Assembly: GCF_001624695.1 (NCBI RefSeq)
Contig: NZ_JSEP01000006.1
Coordinates: 62,001-126,000, forward strand
Direction of reading: 5' to 3'
From: Labrenzia sp. OB1
GTDB lineage: Bacteria > Pseudomonadota > Alphaproteobacteria > Rhizobiales > Stappiaceae
Length of the DNA stretch: 64,000 nucleotides
This document shows positions 26,075 to 34,742 of the stretch, piece after piece (positions within the stretch are counted from its first letter, which is position 1; each line of letters begins with the position of its first letter). The notes beneath the pieces were generated by a model. That model ran no database searches, was not told the DNA's origin, and worked only from the letters and a program-made list of their open reading frames with translations. The translations under genes were made by a program, and so were the position numbers.

Positions 26075-26944
26075 ATGCCAATAACCGACGACATGATCAT
26101 CGAAGCTACCGGGGAACTTTATTCCCGGTCGCTCAGAAAAGTTCCCGAAGATGCGAAGGCAGCCCTGGCCGCCGCCATGGAGACGGAATCGAACGAAACC
26201 GCGCGGCAGACCCTCAAGCTTCAGCTCAAAAGCGCCGAAATGTCCGAAAACAAGGATACATTCGTGTGCTCAGACAGCGGCGTGCCGGTCTATTTCGTCA
26301 AGGTGGGCAGCAAGGCGGAGCTTGCATGCGACTTCAAGGCCTCGATCCGGAAGGGCTATGAAGTCCTCGTGGAGACCATCGAGCCGCCTCTGCTGAAACA
26401 TGTCACCAACCCGATTACCCTGGAACGCGGGTATCACGGCAAGGACATGCCGATCGTTTCCTATGATTTCGAGAGCGGCGCCGATTATGTCGAGATGGTG
26501 TGCTCACCCAAGGCGCTCGGGTCTGGCCGCTGGGCGGCATTGGAACTCTTCACCTTTCCCACTCTCGAACAGATCGAGACCTACATCCTGGATGTCGCGA
26601 TCAAGGCCGGGGCTCAGCATTGCCCGCCTGTCCTCATGGGCGTCGGCATCGGCGGAACCTTCGACCATTGCGCGGGCCTTGCCAAGAAACAGACCCTGCG
26701 GCCAATCGGCGAGAAGAACCCGGACCCGGTGCTGGCGGAGATGGAGGCCAGGCTGACGAAGGCGATCAACGGGCTTGGCTTCGGGCCGATGGGCACTGGC
26801 GGCGACACAACAGTCCTGGGCGTGCATGTGGATTTTTCGAGCGGACACGGTTTTACCCCCGTCGCCGTGTGCTTCAACTGCTGGATCAACCGCCGCGCCC
26901 GCGTGCGGATCTGGGGAGACGGACGCATGGAGTGGTCGGAATGA
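26075..26944 (+). CDS. Class I fumarase/L-tartrate-dehydratase-type hydro-lyase, alpha subunit
   Basis: This 289-residue protein is the N-terminal catalytic domain of the [4Fe-4S] fumarate hydratase class I family as a separate subunit, as in TtdA. The three cluster cysteines are visible in FVCSDSGVP, VCSPKALG and DHCAGLAKK. PMGTGGDTTVLGVHVD near the C-terminus is a conserved active-site segment. The enzyme would interconvert a 2-hydroxydicarboxylate and its unsaturated acid (malate/fumarate, tartrate, or methylated analogues such as mesaconate/citramalate). The context of CoA-transferases and TctC-type uptake favours a pathway-specific substrate over the TCA cycle. Its stop overlaps the beta-subunit start (ATGA). 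Confidence 0.88.
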   Translation: MPITDDMIIEATGELYSRSLRKVPEDAKAALAAAMETESNETARQTLKLQLKSAEMSENKDTFVCSDSGVPVYFVKVGSKAELACDFKASIRKGYEVLVETIEPPLLKHVTNPITLERGYHGKDMPIVSYDFESGADYVEMVCSPKALGSGRWAALELFTFPTLEQIETYILDVAIKAGAQHCPPVLMGVGIGGTFDHCAGLAKKQTLRPIGEKNPDPVLAEMEARLTKAINGLGFGPMGTGGDTTVLGVHVDFSSGHGFTPVAVCFNCWINRRARVRIWGDGRMEWSE

Positions 26945-27573
26945 GCGTGACGGAGCATGACCTGACCCTGCCCCTCAGCCAGGAGGCGGCGCAAAAGCTG
27001 AAGCTGGGCGACTTCGTCTATCTGACGGGGGAAATCTTCGCCACCGCGGGCCTTCCGACCCATGACCGGCTGCTGAAGTGCCTGGAGGGCGCCGAACCCT
27101 TGCCGTTCGACATGAGCGGGAGCGCGCTCTTTCATCTTGGCAGCCTGAATGAGGAAGCCGAGGACGGCACGCTCAGCATTGTCTACATGAACCCGACGAC
27201 GAGCACCCGCTTCAACGCACATATGCCCCGCCTCATCCCAGGGCTTGGCCTGCGCGCAACCGGCGGCAAGGGCGGGCTGGACGCAACATGCGCGCGCGCC
27301 ATGGCTGAGAGCGGCTGCGTCTATCTGTCATTCCTCGGCGGCGGCGCACCGATCATCACGGCGGGGATCCGCAAGGTCACCGGGATCGGCTGGCCGGAAA
27401 TGATTTCGCATTACCGGATCGCCCGGATCGAGGTCGAACGCCTCGGCCCCCTGACCGTCGGGATCGATGCACGAGGCAACAGCATTTACGACCGGACTTC
27501 AAAAGCATCGCTCGAAAAGCGGGCGGCGATACTGGAGGGGATGCGCGCCGAGCGCGACAGCTTCGAGGCCTGA
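26941..27573 (+). CDS. Class I fumarase/L-tartrate-dehydratase-type hydro-lyase, beta subunit
   Basis: The start is the ATG at 26941, which overlaps the alpha-subunit stop; the frame is open further upstream but only as a shadow of alpha. The 210-residue product is the C-terminal domain of class I fumarases, with GDFVYLTGEIFATAGLPTHDR, MNPTTSTRFN, and ATGGKGGLD, which carry substrate-carboxylate contacts. Alpha and beta together form the working enzyme. The order matches ttdA-ttdB. The substrate is undetermined. Confidence 0.88.
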   Translation: MSVTEHDLTLPLSQEAAQKLKLGDFVYLTGEIFATAGLPTHDRLLKCLEGAEPLPFDMSGSALFHLGSLNEEAEDGTLSIVYMNPTTSTRFNAHMPRLIPGLGLRATGGKGGLDATCARAMAESGCVYLSFLGGGAPIITAGIRKVTGIGWPEMISHYRIARIEVERLGPLTVGIDARGNSIYDRTSKASLEKRAAILEGMRAERDSFEA

Positions 27574-27719
27574 AGGGGCTGCCATGCAGTACCTGCCGCT
27601 GGGAAGCCCGTGCAAAACGTGACGAAAGGTGCGTTCAGTGCTCGCGCCCTGGAGATCGCCGCCGCCCCACACATGAGCTCCGGGTAAGAAAAAACTTGCG
27701 CCGCCCCTGAAAAGAGTTA

Positions 27720-27741
27720 AAAACTATATTACTAGCTTTAT
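27720..27741. promoter_or_regulatory. Island operator candidate C (upstream of the first tctC)
   Basis: AAAACTA (27720-27726), a 6-bp spacer TATTAC and TAGCTTTAT (27733-27741) form an imperfect dyad of the same layout as site A. It lies 57 bp upstream of the tctC-like start, in a 224-bp gap after the fumarase-like genes. Confidence 0.45.
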
Positions 27742-27797
27742 GAAGTCGCTCTGGAATTGAGAGGCTATTATCGGGCTTGAACTGGGAGGTTTACCAT

Positions 27798-28793
27798 ATG
27801 CCGAGATTTCACTGGAACAACATCCGCCGCTCGCTTGCCGCGAGTGTCATCGGGGGGCTTGCGGTCGTTTCCGCAGGGACCGCCATCGCCGAGGATTACC
27901 CGACCCAGCCGATCACGCTGGTTGTCGGCTTCCCACCGGGGGGATCGACCGACGTTGTCGCGCGTATCCTTGCCGGGCACATGTCCACGAGCCTGGGACA
28001 GCCTGTTCTGGTCGAAAACCGGCCGGGCGCGGGTGGAACAGTCGGCATTTCGCACGTCGCCAATTCTGATCCCGATGGCTATACGCTGGGTGTCAGCGGC
28101 GTCGGCGCATCGATCCTGATCGATGCCCTGGGCCGCGATTCTGGCTATGACATCGACAACGACCTTGACGTGATCGGCGTCATGGGGACCCTCGGCCTCG
28201 TTATCGCGGGCCGCAACGGACTTGAGGCGCAAACGCTGCCGGAACTGATGGAATTCGCCAAGGCAAATCCGGAAGACCTGACCTATGGCAGTTCCGGAGT
28301 TGGAACACCGGGTCATCTGGCGATGGAATATCTGAAGAGCCTCGCCGGCGTGGAGATGCTGCACATTCCCTACAAGGGTAACACGCCGCTGTTGAATGAC
28401 GTCGTGGGCGGCCATGTCGATATCGCCATGCTGACGACGCCAGGAGCGGCCGAGCACGTTCGCGCCGAAAACATTCAGCCCTTCGCCGTCTCCTCGCCCG
28501 AGCGGTCTTCTCTCATGCCCGATGTGCCGACGGTGATCGAAGGCGGCTTCGAAGGCTACACCGCGACGCTCTGGAACCTGCTGGTCGCGCCGAAAGGCAC
28601 ACCTGCCGATGTTCAGGCGAAACTGTCGGATGCGCTGAATGGTGCAATGAAGGATGTCCGCGTTGTCGGTGAATTCGCCACGAAAGGCCTGGCACCGACG
28701 ATCACCACCCCGGAAGAGGCAACTCAGTTCCTCGTCGATGAACGAGCGAAATGGAAAGGTGTGATCGAAACTGCGGGTGTTCCGAAAAAATAG
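27798..28793 (+). CDS. Tripartite tricarboxylate transporter substrate-binding protein (TctC/Bug type), copy 1
   Basis: The start ATG at 27798 has GGGAGGT seven bases upstream; an in-frame Met at 27777 lacks one. The 331-residue protein has a Sec signal peptide (basic PRFHWNNIRR, then a hydrophobic stretch ending TAIAEDYP). The mature part is a Bug-type periplasmic receptor: GFPPGGSTDVVARIL near the N-terminus and ENRPGAGGTVG. Bug proteins bind di/tricarboxylates or aromatic acids. It precedes tctB and tctA in the order C-B-A. A GC-rich stem-loop directly downstream probably raises receptor mRNA relative to the membrane genes. Confidence 0.92.
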   Translation: MPRFHWNNIRRSLAASVIGGLAVVSAGTAIAEDYPTQPITLVVGFPPGGSTDVVARILAGHMSTSLGQPVLVENRPGAGGTVGISHVANSDPDGYTLGVSGVGASILIDALGRDSGYDIDNDLDVIGVMGTLGLVIAGRNGLEAQTLPELMEFAKANPEDLTYGSSGVGTPGHLAMEYLKSLAGVEMLHIPYKGNTPLLNDVVGGHVDIAMLTTPGAAEHVRAENIQPFAVSSPERSSLMPDVPTVIEGGFEGYTATLWNLLVAPKGTPADVQAKLSDALNGAMKDVRVVGEFATKGLAPTITTPEEATQFLVDERAKWKGVIETAGVPKK

Positions 28794-28802
28794 GAATAAA
28801 GT

Positions 28803-28832
28803 GGAGCGCGGCGGCCTTTTCCACCGCGCTCC
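28803..28832 (+). terminator. Stem-loop between tctC and tctB (copy 1)
   Basis: GGAGCGCGG (28803-28811) and CCGCGCTCC (28824-28832) pair perfectly around a 12-base loop. No T tract follows, so it is more likely an mRNA-stabilising or attenuating element at the end of the receptor gene than a full terminator. The second tctC gene in the window also has a hairpin just downstream. Confidence 0.6.
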
Positions 28833-28856
28833 GCACACCTGAATTCAGAGATCGCC

Positions 28857-29309
28857 ATGAAAACCATTTCGCTTCGGCTCATCGTTGCCGTACTTCTGGC
28901 CGGAATCGGCCTGACTGCCCTCGTCATCGCATCGACCTATGACATCGGCTCGGCCCGCAGAATGGGTCCCGGTTACTTTCCAGTCGTTTTGTCCGCCGTC
29001 CTTGTTCTGCTTGCCGTGGCAGAAGGGGTGACCGCTTTCATGAAGCGTGCCCCCGAAAGCTCTTCTTCCAAAATCGATTGGCGGCCGTTGCTGGCCATCC
29101 TGGGTGCGGTCGCGGGATTTGCGGTCACAATCGCGCTGTTCGGCCTGATCCCGGCATTCTTCGTGGTCATCGGTCTCGCGACCCTTTCGGAGCCCCGTTA
29201 TGGCTGGAAACCGGCTGCGATCCTCGCGATCATCACCTGTATCGGGGCCTGGTTGCTGTTCTCGCAGCTTCTGGGAATGACCCTGCCGCTCTTTCGCCTG
29301 GGATTTTAG
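28857..29309 (+). CDS. TctB-family small membrane subunit, copy 1
   Basis: This 150-residue protein has four hydrophobic segments (about 7-25, 36-56, 75-95 and 113-140), the topology of TctB. A SARRMGPGYFPVVLS segment after the first helix is typical of the family. It forms the small integral-membrane part of the tripartite carrier with TctA. It sits between the receptor and tctA, with a 5-bp gap to tctA. Confidence 0.88.
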   Translation: MKTISLRLIVAVLLAGIGLTALVIASTYDIGSARRMGPGYFPVVLSAVLVLLAVAEGVTAFMKRAPESSSSKIDWRPLLAILGAVAGFAVTIALFGLIPAFFVVIGLATLSEPRYGWKPAAILAIITCIGAWLLFSQLLGMTLPLFRLGF

Positions 29310-29314
29310 CCGAT

Positions 29315-30862
29315 ATGATTGAGAACATTCTCCTGGGTTTCGCCACCGCGTTCACGCCTGAAAATCTGGCCTACTGCTTTCTCGGTGTCTTTCTCGGCAC
29401 CTTCATCGGCGTCCTGCCCGGACTGGGCTCTCTCGCCGCGATCTCGATGCTGCTGCCGTTGACGTTCTATCTGGAGCCGACAACAGCCCTGATCATGCTG
29501 GGCGGGATCTATTACGGCGGCGAGTATGGCGGCTCCATCGCCTCGATCCTCCTGAACCTGCCGGGCACCCCGTCGGCCGCGGTGACCTGTCTCGACGGCA
29601 ATCCGATGGCCAAGCAGGGCCGTGCCGGGGTCGCGCTGTTCATCACTGCGATCGCATCCTTCGTCGGCGGCTCTGTCGGCATCGTGGCGCTCATGGGATT
29701 TGGTCCGTCCATCGCCAGGCTGGGCCTTGGCTTCAGCCCAGCCGATTATTTCGCGCTCATGCTGCTGGGGCTCGTGGCCGCCGTGACAGTCGGCGGCGGT
29801 TCCGTGATCAAGGGCCTCATCATGGTTGTGCTGGGCCTGCTGCTCGGCACGGTCGGCACCGACGTTACAACCGGCGATTTCCGCTACACATTCGACTTTC
29901 TGGAGCTGCGCGACGGGGTCAGCCTGGTCGCCATGGCGATGGGTGTCTTCGGTGTCTCGGAAGTCATCAGCTCGATCACAGGCTCGAAAACCCGGAAGAT
30001 CTCGGAAAAGGTCACCGCGCGCAGCATGATGCCGACCCGCCAGGACCTCCGTAAAATCTTCGGACCGATGGCCCGCGGCAGTACCATCGGCGGGTTCCTG
30101 GGCGCGCTTCCGGGAGCGGGAACGGTAATCGCGGCATTCATGGCCTATGCGACGGAAATCCGTCTCGCAAAAGACAAGACGCGTTTCGGCAAAGGCGCCA
30201 TCGAAGGCATCGCCGCCCCTGAATCCGCCAACAACGCCGCCGCCCAGACTGCCTTCATCCCTACGCTGACAATCGGCATTCCAGGCAGCGCCACCATGTC
30301 GATCATGCTGGGTGCGCTGATGATCCACGGCATCTCGCCCGGCCCGCTGCTGATTTCCGATCATCCGACCGTGTTCTGGGGTTTGATTGCCAGTTTCTGG
30401 ATCGGCAACCTGTTTCTGCTGGTCCTCAATATTCCGCTGATCGGCCTTTGGGTACGCGTTCTGCAGTTCCCCTACAAATACATTTACCCGGTGGTTATCG
30501 CGCTGATATGCATCGGCGTCTTTTCGATGCGCACCAGCGTTTTCGATGTCAGTCTGGTGGTGATTTTCGGCGCTCTGGGCTACCTGTTTCAGAGAACGGG
30601 CTATTCTCCGGCACCGCTCATTCTCGGCTTCGTCCTTGGCCCGATGCTGGAGGAAAACCTGCGCCGTGCGATGCTCATGGCGCGAGGGGATCCGATGCGG
30701 CTGATCTCCGATCCGCTGACCGGATCTCTACTGGCCATTTCAGCACTGATGCTGGTCTGGGCCGTGTTTGGCGGGATCAGAAGTCTGATCGCGGCGCGCC
30801 GGAAGGGCCGGGTGTTCCGCCATAGGCGAGGGCTAAGGTGCTGGCCCCTTCCGCCGGGTTGA
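29315..30862 (+). CDS. TctA-family large membrane subunit, copy 1
   Basis: The real start is ATG 29315 (MIENILLGFATAF); the open frame extends upstream over tctB. The 515-residue protein has about 12 membrane segments and the TctA landmarks FIGVLPGLGSLAA, YYGGEYGGS, NLPGTPSAAVTCLDG and ALPGAGTVIAAFMAYATE. It is the solute-translocating subunit, driven by H+ or Na+. Copy 2 at 46.6 kb has the same length and aligned motifs, so the two carriers are paralogues and may serve related substrates. Confidence 0.92.
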   Translation: MIENILLGFATAFTPENLAYCFLGVFLGTFIGVLPGLGSLAAISMLLPLTFYLEPTTALIMLGGIYYGGEYGGSIASILLNLPGTPSAAVTCLDGNPMAKQGRAGVALFITAIASFVGGSVGIVALMGFGPSIARLGLGFSPADYFALMLLGLVAAVTVGGGSVIKGLIMVVLGLLLGTVGTDVTTGDFRYTFDFLELRDGVSLVAMAMGVFGVSEVISSITGSKTRKISEKVTARSMMPTRQDLRKIFGPMARGSTIGGFLGALPGAGTVIAAFMAYATEIRLAKDKTRFGKGAIEGIAAPESANNAAAQTAFIPTLTIGIPGSATMSIMLGALMIHGISPGPLLISDHPTVFWGLIASFWIGNLFLLVLNIPLIGLWVRVLQFPYKYIYPVVIALICIGVFSMRTSVFDVSLVVIFGALGYLFQRTGYSPAPLILGFVLGPMLEENLRRAMLMARGDPMRLISDPLTGSLLAISALMLVWAVFGGIRSLIAARRKGRVFRHRRGLRCWPLPPG

Positions 30863-31024
30863 CGGGCTGACGGGCTGCACCAAACAGCATGGCGCTTCCT
30901 GCAGAAGGCCGGCCAGTCCGGGCAACGCACCCCTCCCCGGCCCGAGGAGCCAAATCCAGCGGGCCCATCTCATAAGGCTTAGAGCACTCTTCATCTACAT
31001 ATCGGACAACTAAAAATAAAATTG

Positions 31025-31048
31025 ATAAGTTATAATTATGATTTTTAT
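31025..31048. promoter_or_regulatory. Island operator candidate D (upstream of the first CoA-transferase)
   Basis: ATAAGTTA (31025-31032), spacer TAATTA and TGATTTTTAT (31039-31048) have the layout of site A. It shares ATAAGTTATAA with site E and TATAATTATGATT with site B. It ends 60 bp upstream of the CoA-transferase start. Confidence 0.5.
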
Positions 31049-31108
31049 CTTGAGCAAGCCGCCCTGCGGCAGCTACCCTGAAGACAGCGATCGGCGAGGA
31101 GGAACGTG

Positions 31109-32332
31109 ATGGCCGGAACACTCAGTCATATCCGGGTTCTGGATTTGAGCCGTGTTTTCGCCGGCCCGTGGGCGGCCCAGATGCTGGCGGACTTCGGGGC
31201 CGATGTCGTCAAGGTGGAGCATGTGAAGGGCGGAGACGACGTGCGCCGCATGGGTGTGCCGCATCTTGGCGCCGACGGTGAACCCACGGGTGAAACGTCT
31301 TCCTTCCTGGCCATGAACCGGGGCAAGCGGTCCCTCGCTCTGGATCTTTCCAAGCCCGAAGGCCAGGAGATCGCCCGCCGGCTGATCGCCGATGCGGATG
31401 TTCTGATCGAAAACTTCAAGACCGGCACGCTTGCGCGTTTCGGACTGGATTTCGAAACCGTCGCCAAGCTCAATCCGAAGCTGGTCTATTGCTCGATCAC
31501 GGGGTTCGGACAGACTGGACCGATGAAACACTTGCCGGGCTACGATCCGATATTCCAGGCGATGAGCGGATTGCTCAGCATGACCGGCGCGGGCGACGGT
31601 GAGCCCGGCGCGGGCCCTGCCCTTGTCGGCTATTCGATCTCCGACATCACCGCCGGGCAATACGCGGTCTCGGCCATACTCGCGGCATTGACCCACCGCG
31701 ACGCGGTGTCCGGTGAAGGGCAGTTCATCGACATCGCCCTTCTGGATACGCAGATCCACGCCGCATCGCACATGGCGATGAACTACCTGTCCTCGGGCAC
31801 GCTGCCGCGCCGCAACGGCACCGCCTCGCAGATCACCTGCCCCTGGCAGGTTTTCGACTGCGCTGATCGTCCGATCATGATCGCCATCGGAAACGACCCG
31901 CAATTCGCCCGTTTCGCGGCTTATCTGGGCCTTGAAGGCATTGCCGGGGACACGCGGTTTTCCACCAATCTCGCCCGCGTCCAGAATGCCGATATCCTGG
32001 TGCCGATGATCGCCGAAAAGCTCTCAGGGAAGCAGGCGGACACCTGTTATGCGGAGCTGGAAGCCATCGGCATTCCCGCCGGCCCACTCAACACCTTCGA
32101 CGACGTCTTCCGGATGGAGCAGGTCGAGGCACGCGGCCTGTTGCAGGAAATGCAGCATGAAGCGGCCGGGCGTGTGCGCTACGTCGCCAACCCGGTCAGG
32201 TTTTCCGGGTCGAATGCCGCCAATGCGGTGCCCCCTCCCCGCTTCGCCGAACATACAGACGAAATCCTGGCCGGGCTCGGCTTCGACGCCTTGCGGATCG
32301 CAGCTCTGCGCGACGCCGGCATCGTGAAATAG
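31109..32332 (+). CDS. Class III (family III) CoA-transferase, copy 1
   Basis: I choose the ATG at 31109 over a GTG three bases upstream because AGGAGG is six bases before the ATG. The 407-residue protein opens with the family motif RVLDLSRVFAGPWAAQMLADFGADVVKVE and continues with LIENFKTGTLARFGLD and CSITGFGQTGP. The catalytic aspartate is the Asp of IALLDTQIHA. It would move CoA from a donor such as succinyl-CoA to a carboxylic acid, activating the imported substrate without ATP. A paralogue lies 3 kb downstream, so the pathway may contain two different acids that need activation. It leads a unit with two acyl-CoA dehydrogenases. Confidence 0.9.
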   Translation: MAGTLSHIRVLDLSRVFAGPWAAQMLADFGADVVKVEHVKGGDDVRRMGVPHLGADGEPTGETSSFLAMNRGKRSLALDLSKPEGQEIARRLIADADVLIENFKTGTLARFGLDFETVAKLNPKLVYCSITGFGQTGPMKHLPGYDPIFQAMSGLLSMTGAGDGEPGAGPALVGYSISDITAGQYAVSAILAALTHRDAVSGEGQFIDIALLDTQIHAASHMAMNYLSSGTLPRRNGTASQITCPWQVFDCADRPIMIAIGNDPQFARFAAYLGLEGIAGDTRFSTNLARVQNADILVPMIAEKLSGKQADTCYAELEAIGIPAGPLNTFDDVFRMEQVEARGLLQEMQHEAAGRVRYVANPVRFSGSNAANAVPPPRFAEHTDEILAGLGFDALRIAALRDAGIVK

Positions 32333-32340
32333 AGGCATTC

Positions 32341-33405
32341 ATGAGCGAATCGGACACAGAAGACTGGCAGGAAAACGCGCGGATGATCGTCGACAGCGCC
32401 CGCGCTATCGTCCCGGCGGACGGCTCCCTCAGCCGTGTGCGCAAGGCCCGGTTTCACGGTTCCGGGTTTGACCGGGAGGTGATGCGCCAGGCCGCAGACC
32501 TCGGCTGGATGCTGATGCGGGTGGAGGAAGACGCGGGCGGACTGGGCCTTGGCATGCGCGAGACCTGCGCGTTGATGGAAGTTCTTGGCGGCGGGCTGGT
32601 GCCCGAGCCGGTCCTGTCTTCCCTCATGGCGGCGGCCGTGCTGCAGGAAAGGCTGCCCGAGGCTGTCCTGACCGGAGAGGCGGTGATCGTGACCGCCTGG
32701 CAGGACAAGGTCGGCGCGCAAGACTGGCGCGGCGGCGCGTCCGGCGGCCGGCTGCTGGGACGGAAATACAATGTTCCGGGCGCCGCGGACGCGGATTTCT
32801 TCGCGGTTGTCACCGGCGGCGGCGTCGCCGTGGTTCCACGCGGCGCGGAGGGGTTGACCGTAACCAGCGAGGAAACGCTGGACGGCGGCCGAACCGGTCT
32901 CTTGACCTTCGACGGCGTCGAAGCGGAGTTTCTCCCCTGCGAGCGGGTCGAGCAGGTTCTTCAGGATGCCCGGCTTGCCCATTCCGCCTATCTGCTGGGT
33001 TTATCCGAGCGCGCACTTACAATCACGCTGGATTACCTGCGGGTGCGCAAACAGTTCGACAAGCCGATCGGCAGCTTCCAGTCGCTGCAGCACCGGGCAA
33101 CCGAAATGAAGATACGCCTGGAGCTGGCCCGCGCGGCGATTTCCGCCACCGCGCGCCGTTTCGATACGGGTGCCGACGAGCGGACCCGCTCCCGGGACGC
33201 GGCCCGCTGCAAGCTGCGCGCCGGCGAGCTGGCGATGCTGGTCGCGCGCGAGGCGGTGCAGATGCATGGCGCCATGGGGATTACCGACGAGGCCGACATC
33301 GGCTTGTTCGTGCGCAAGGCGATAAGCGAGGCCAACCTGTTCGGCGGTCCACGGCAGCAGCGCGCGAGCCTGGCCGCCCTGCTCGATCAGGAGGAGGCGG
33401 CATGA
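32341..33405 (+). CDS. Acyl-CoA dehydrogenase, small-subunit-like
   Basis: This 354-residue protein is a shortened acyl-CoA dehydrogenase with an irregular middle domain. The C-terminal domain has YLRVRKQFDKPIGSFQSLQH (FAD and CoA contacts) and AVQMHGAMGITDE. At the position of the catalytic glutamate, classical enzymes have YEGT; here the segment reads NLFGGPRQQR. The usual alternative glutamate position after YxxxR is Lys. It overlaps the next acyl-CoA dehydrogenase by four bases, as in paired PimD/PimC-like or mycobacterial FadE heterotetramers, so I infer that the two gene products form one enzyme. Confidence 0.85.
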   Translation: MSESDTEDWQENARMIVDSARAIVPADGSLSRVRKARFHGSGFDREVMRQAADLGWMLMRVEEDAGGLGLGMRETCALMEVLGGGLVPEPVLSSLMAAAVLQERLPEAVLTGEAVIVTAWQDKVGAQDWRGGASGGRLLGRKYNVPGAADADFFAVVTGGGVAVVPRGAEGLTVTSEETLDGGRTGLLTFDGVEAEFLPCERVEQVLQDARLAHSAYLLGLSERALTITLDYLRVRKQFDKPIGSFQSLQHRATEMKIRLELARAAISATARRFDTGADERTRSRDAARCKLRAGELAMLVAREAVQMHGAMGITDEADIGLFVRKAISEANLFGGPRQQRASLAALLDQEEAA

Positions 33406-34556
33406 TTTCCCTGCCCGATTACAACGCCATGAGCGACGCCGACTTCCGCCAGACGGTGCGCAGCTTCGTGGAGGAGAATTATCCTGATATCCCGCGCCAC
33501 ACCCTCAGCCGCCTGCACTGGGAAGATGTCAAGCCCTGGTACCTGATCCTGTCGAAGCATGGCTGGATCTGCCCCACCTGGCAGCGCGAGCACGGCGGCA
33601 TGGGTTTGACCGCCGGCAAGCACCTGATCCTGATCGAGGAATTCGAACGCTACGGCTGCGCCCGGGTCAATGATATCGGTCCGGTCATGCTGGGGCCGCT
33701 TTTGCTGAAATACGGCACGCAAGCGCAGAAGGCGTTTTTCCTGCCGAGGATCCTTTCGGGCGAACACATCTGGGCGCAGGGTTACAGCGAGCCGGGTGCC
33801 GGATCGGACCTGGCGGCGGTGCGCTGCGAGGCCGTCCTGGACGGCCGTGACTGGGTGATCAACGGCCAGAAGACCTGGACCACGCTGGGCATGGACGCCA
33901 ACTGGATCTTCATCCTTGTCCGCACCGACAAGACCGTCCGGAAACAGGCAGGGATCAGCTTTCTGCTCGTGCCGATGGATGCGCCCGGCGTGACCATCCG
34001 CAACATCGAGAACCTGGAACTGGAAGCGGAATTCTGCGAAGTTTTCTTCGACGATGTCCGGGTTCCCGCCGATCACATCCTGGGTGAAGTCAATCAGGGT
34101 TGGACCGCCGCCAAGGCGCTCCTGGGTCATGAGCGGGTGTTCATCGGCGCACCGCGCCTTTCCGCCAGCGCGATGTCGCGGCTGAATCGGATCGCGCTGC
34201 GGGCCGGGGTCTGGGACGATCCGGTTTTCCGTGACCGTTACGTCGCCCTGCAATGCGATGTCCTGGACCTGACAGACCTCTTCGAAATCTACGTCGACAA
34301 GCTGCGCGGCGGTGAGGACATCGGCGCGGACGTGGCGATGCTGAAGATCTTCCAGAGCGAGCTCTACCAGCGCATTTCCGAGCTGATGATGGAGGTCGCG
34401 GAGGAGGACTCCGGCCTGCGCCATCCACCCGAAGGCGACAGGCAGCTTCACGCCGCCGCCACCTATCTTTCAGCCCGGCCCACAACGATTTTCGGTGGCT
34501 CAACCGAGATCATGCGCAACGTGCTGGCAAAGGCGGTTCTCGACCTGCCGAGCTAG
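33402..34556 (+). CDS. Acyl-CoA dehydrogenase, large-subunit-like
   Basis: This 384-residue protein has the full fold: ILSGEHIWAQGYSEPGAGSDLAAVR (substrate/FAD domain), KTWTTLGMDANWIFILVRTD, and LGEVNQGWTAAKALLGHER. The C-terminal active-site segment is TTIFGGSTEIMRNVLAKAVL, with Gly where many members have the catalytic Glu. The IFGGSTEI form is common in FadE and PimC-type enzymes that work as heteromers. It is coupled to the preceding gene (ATGA). Together they would desaturate the CoA ester, probably of a dicarboxylate or alicyclic acid. The substrate cannot be fixed from sequence. Confidence 0.87.
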   Translation: MISLPDYNAMSDADFRQTVRSFVEENYPDIPRHTLSRLHWEDVKPWYLILSKHGWICPTWQREHGGMGLTAGKHLILIEEFERYGCARVNDIGPVMLGPLLLKYGTQAQKAFFLPRILSGEHIWAQGYSEPGAGSDLAAVRCEAVLDGRDWVINGQKTWTTLGMDANWIFILVRTDKTVRKQAGISFLLVPMDAPGVTIRNIENLELEAEFCEVFFDDVRVPADHILGEVNQGWTAAKALLGHERVFIGAPRLSASAMSRLNRIALRAGVWDDPVFRDRYVALQCDVLDLTDLFEIYVDKLRGGEDIGADVAMLKIFQSELYQRISELMMEVAEEDSGLRHPPEGDRQLHAAATYLSARPTTIFGGSTEIMRNVLAKAVLDLPS

Positions 34557-34580
34557 CTTCGCAGACTGCCGAAACCCTGT

Positions 34581-34604
34581 ATAAGTTATAAGATTGACTT
34601 TTTG
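34581..34604. promoter_or_regulatory. Island operator candidate E (upstream of the enol-lactonase-like gene)
   Basis: ATAAGTTA (34581-34588), spacer TAAGAT and TGACTTTTTG (34595-34604) match site A in the right arm and site D in the left arm. It ends 138 bp upstream of the hydrolase start, in a 186-bp gap that holds nothing else recognisable. Confidence 0.5.
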
Positions 34605-34742
34605 TGTTTTATCACTACGGTTACAGGCAATCCCGGGTGCCCATGCAACGTCTGACCTTGCCGGGCTTCCCGCCCTGGCAGAGGTGATGAGAATGGTTTC
34701 CCTCAACAGATCTGCCTTCGCGGCAGGCGTGAAAGGTTACGA

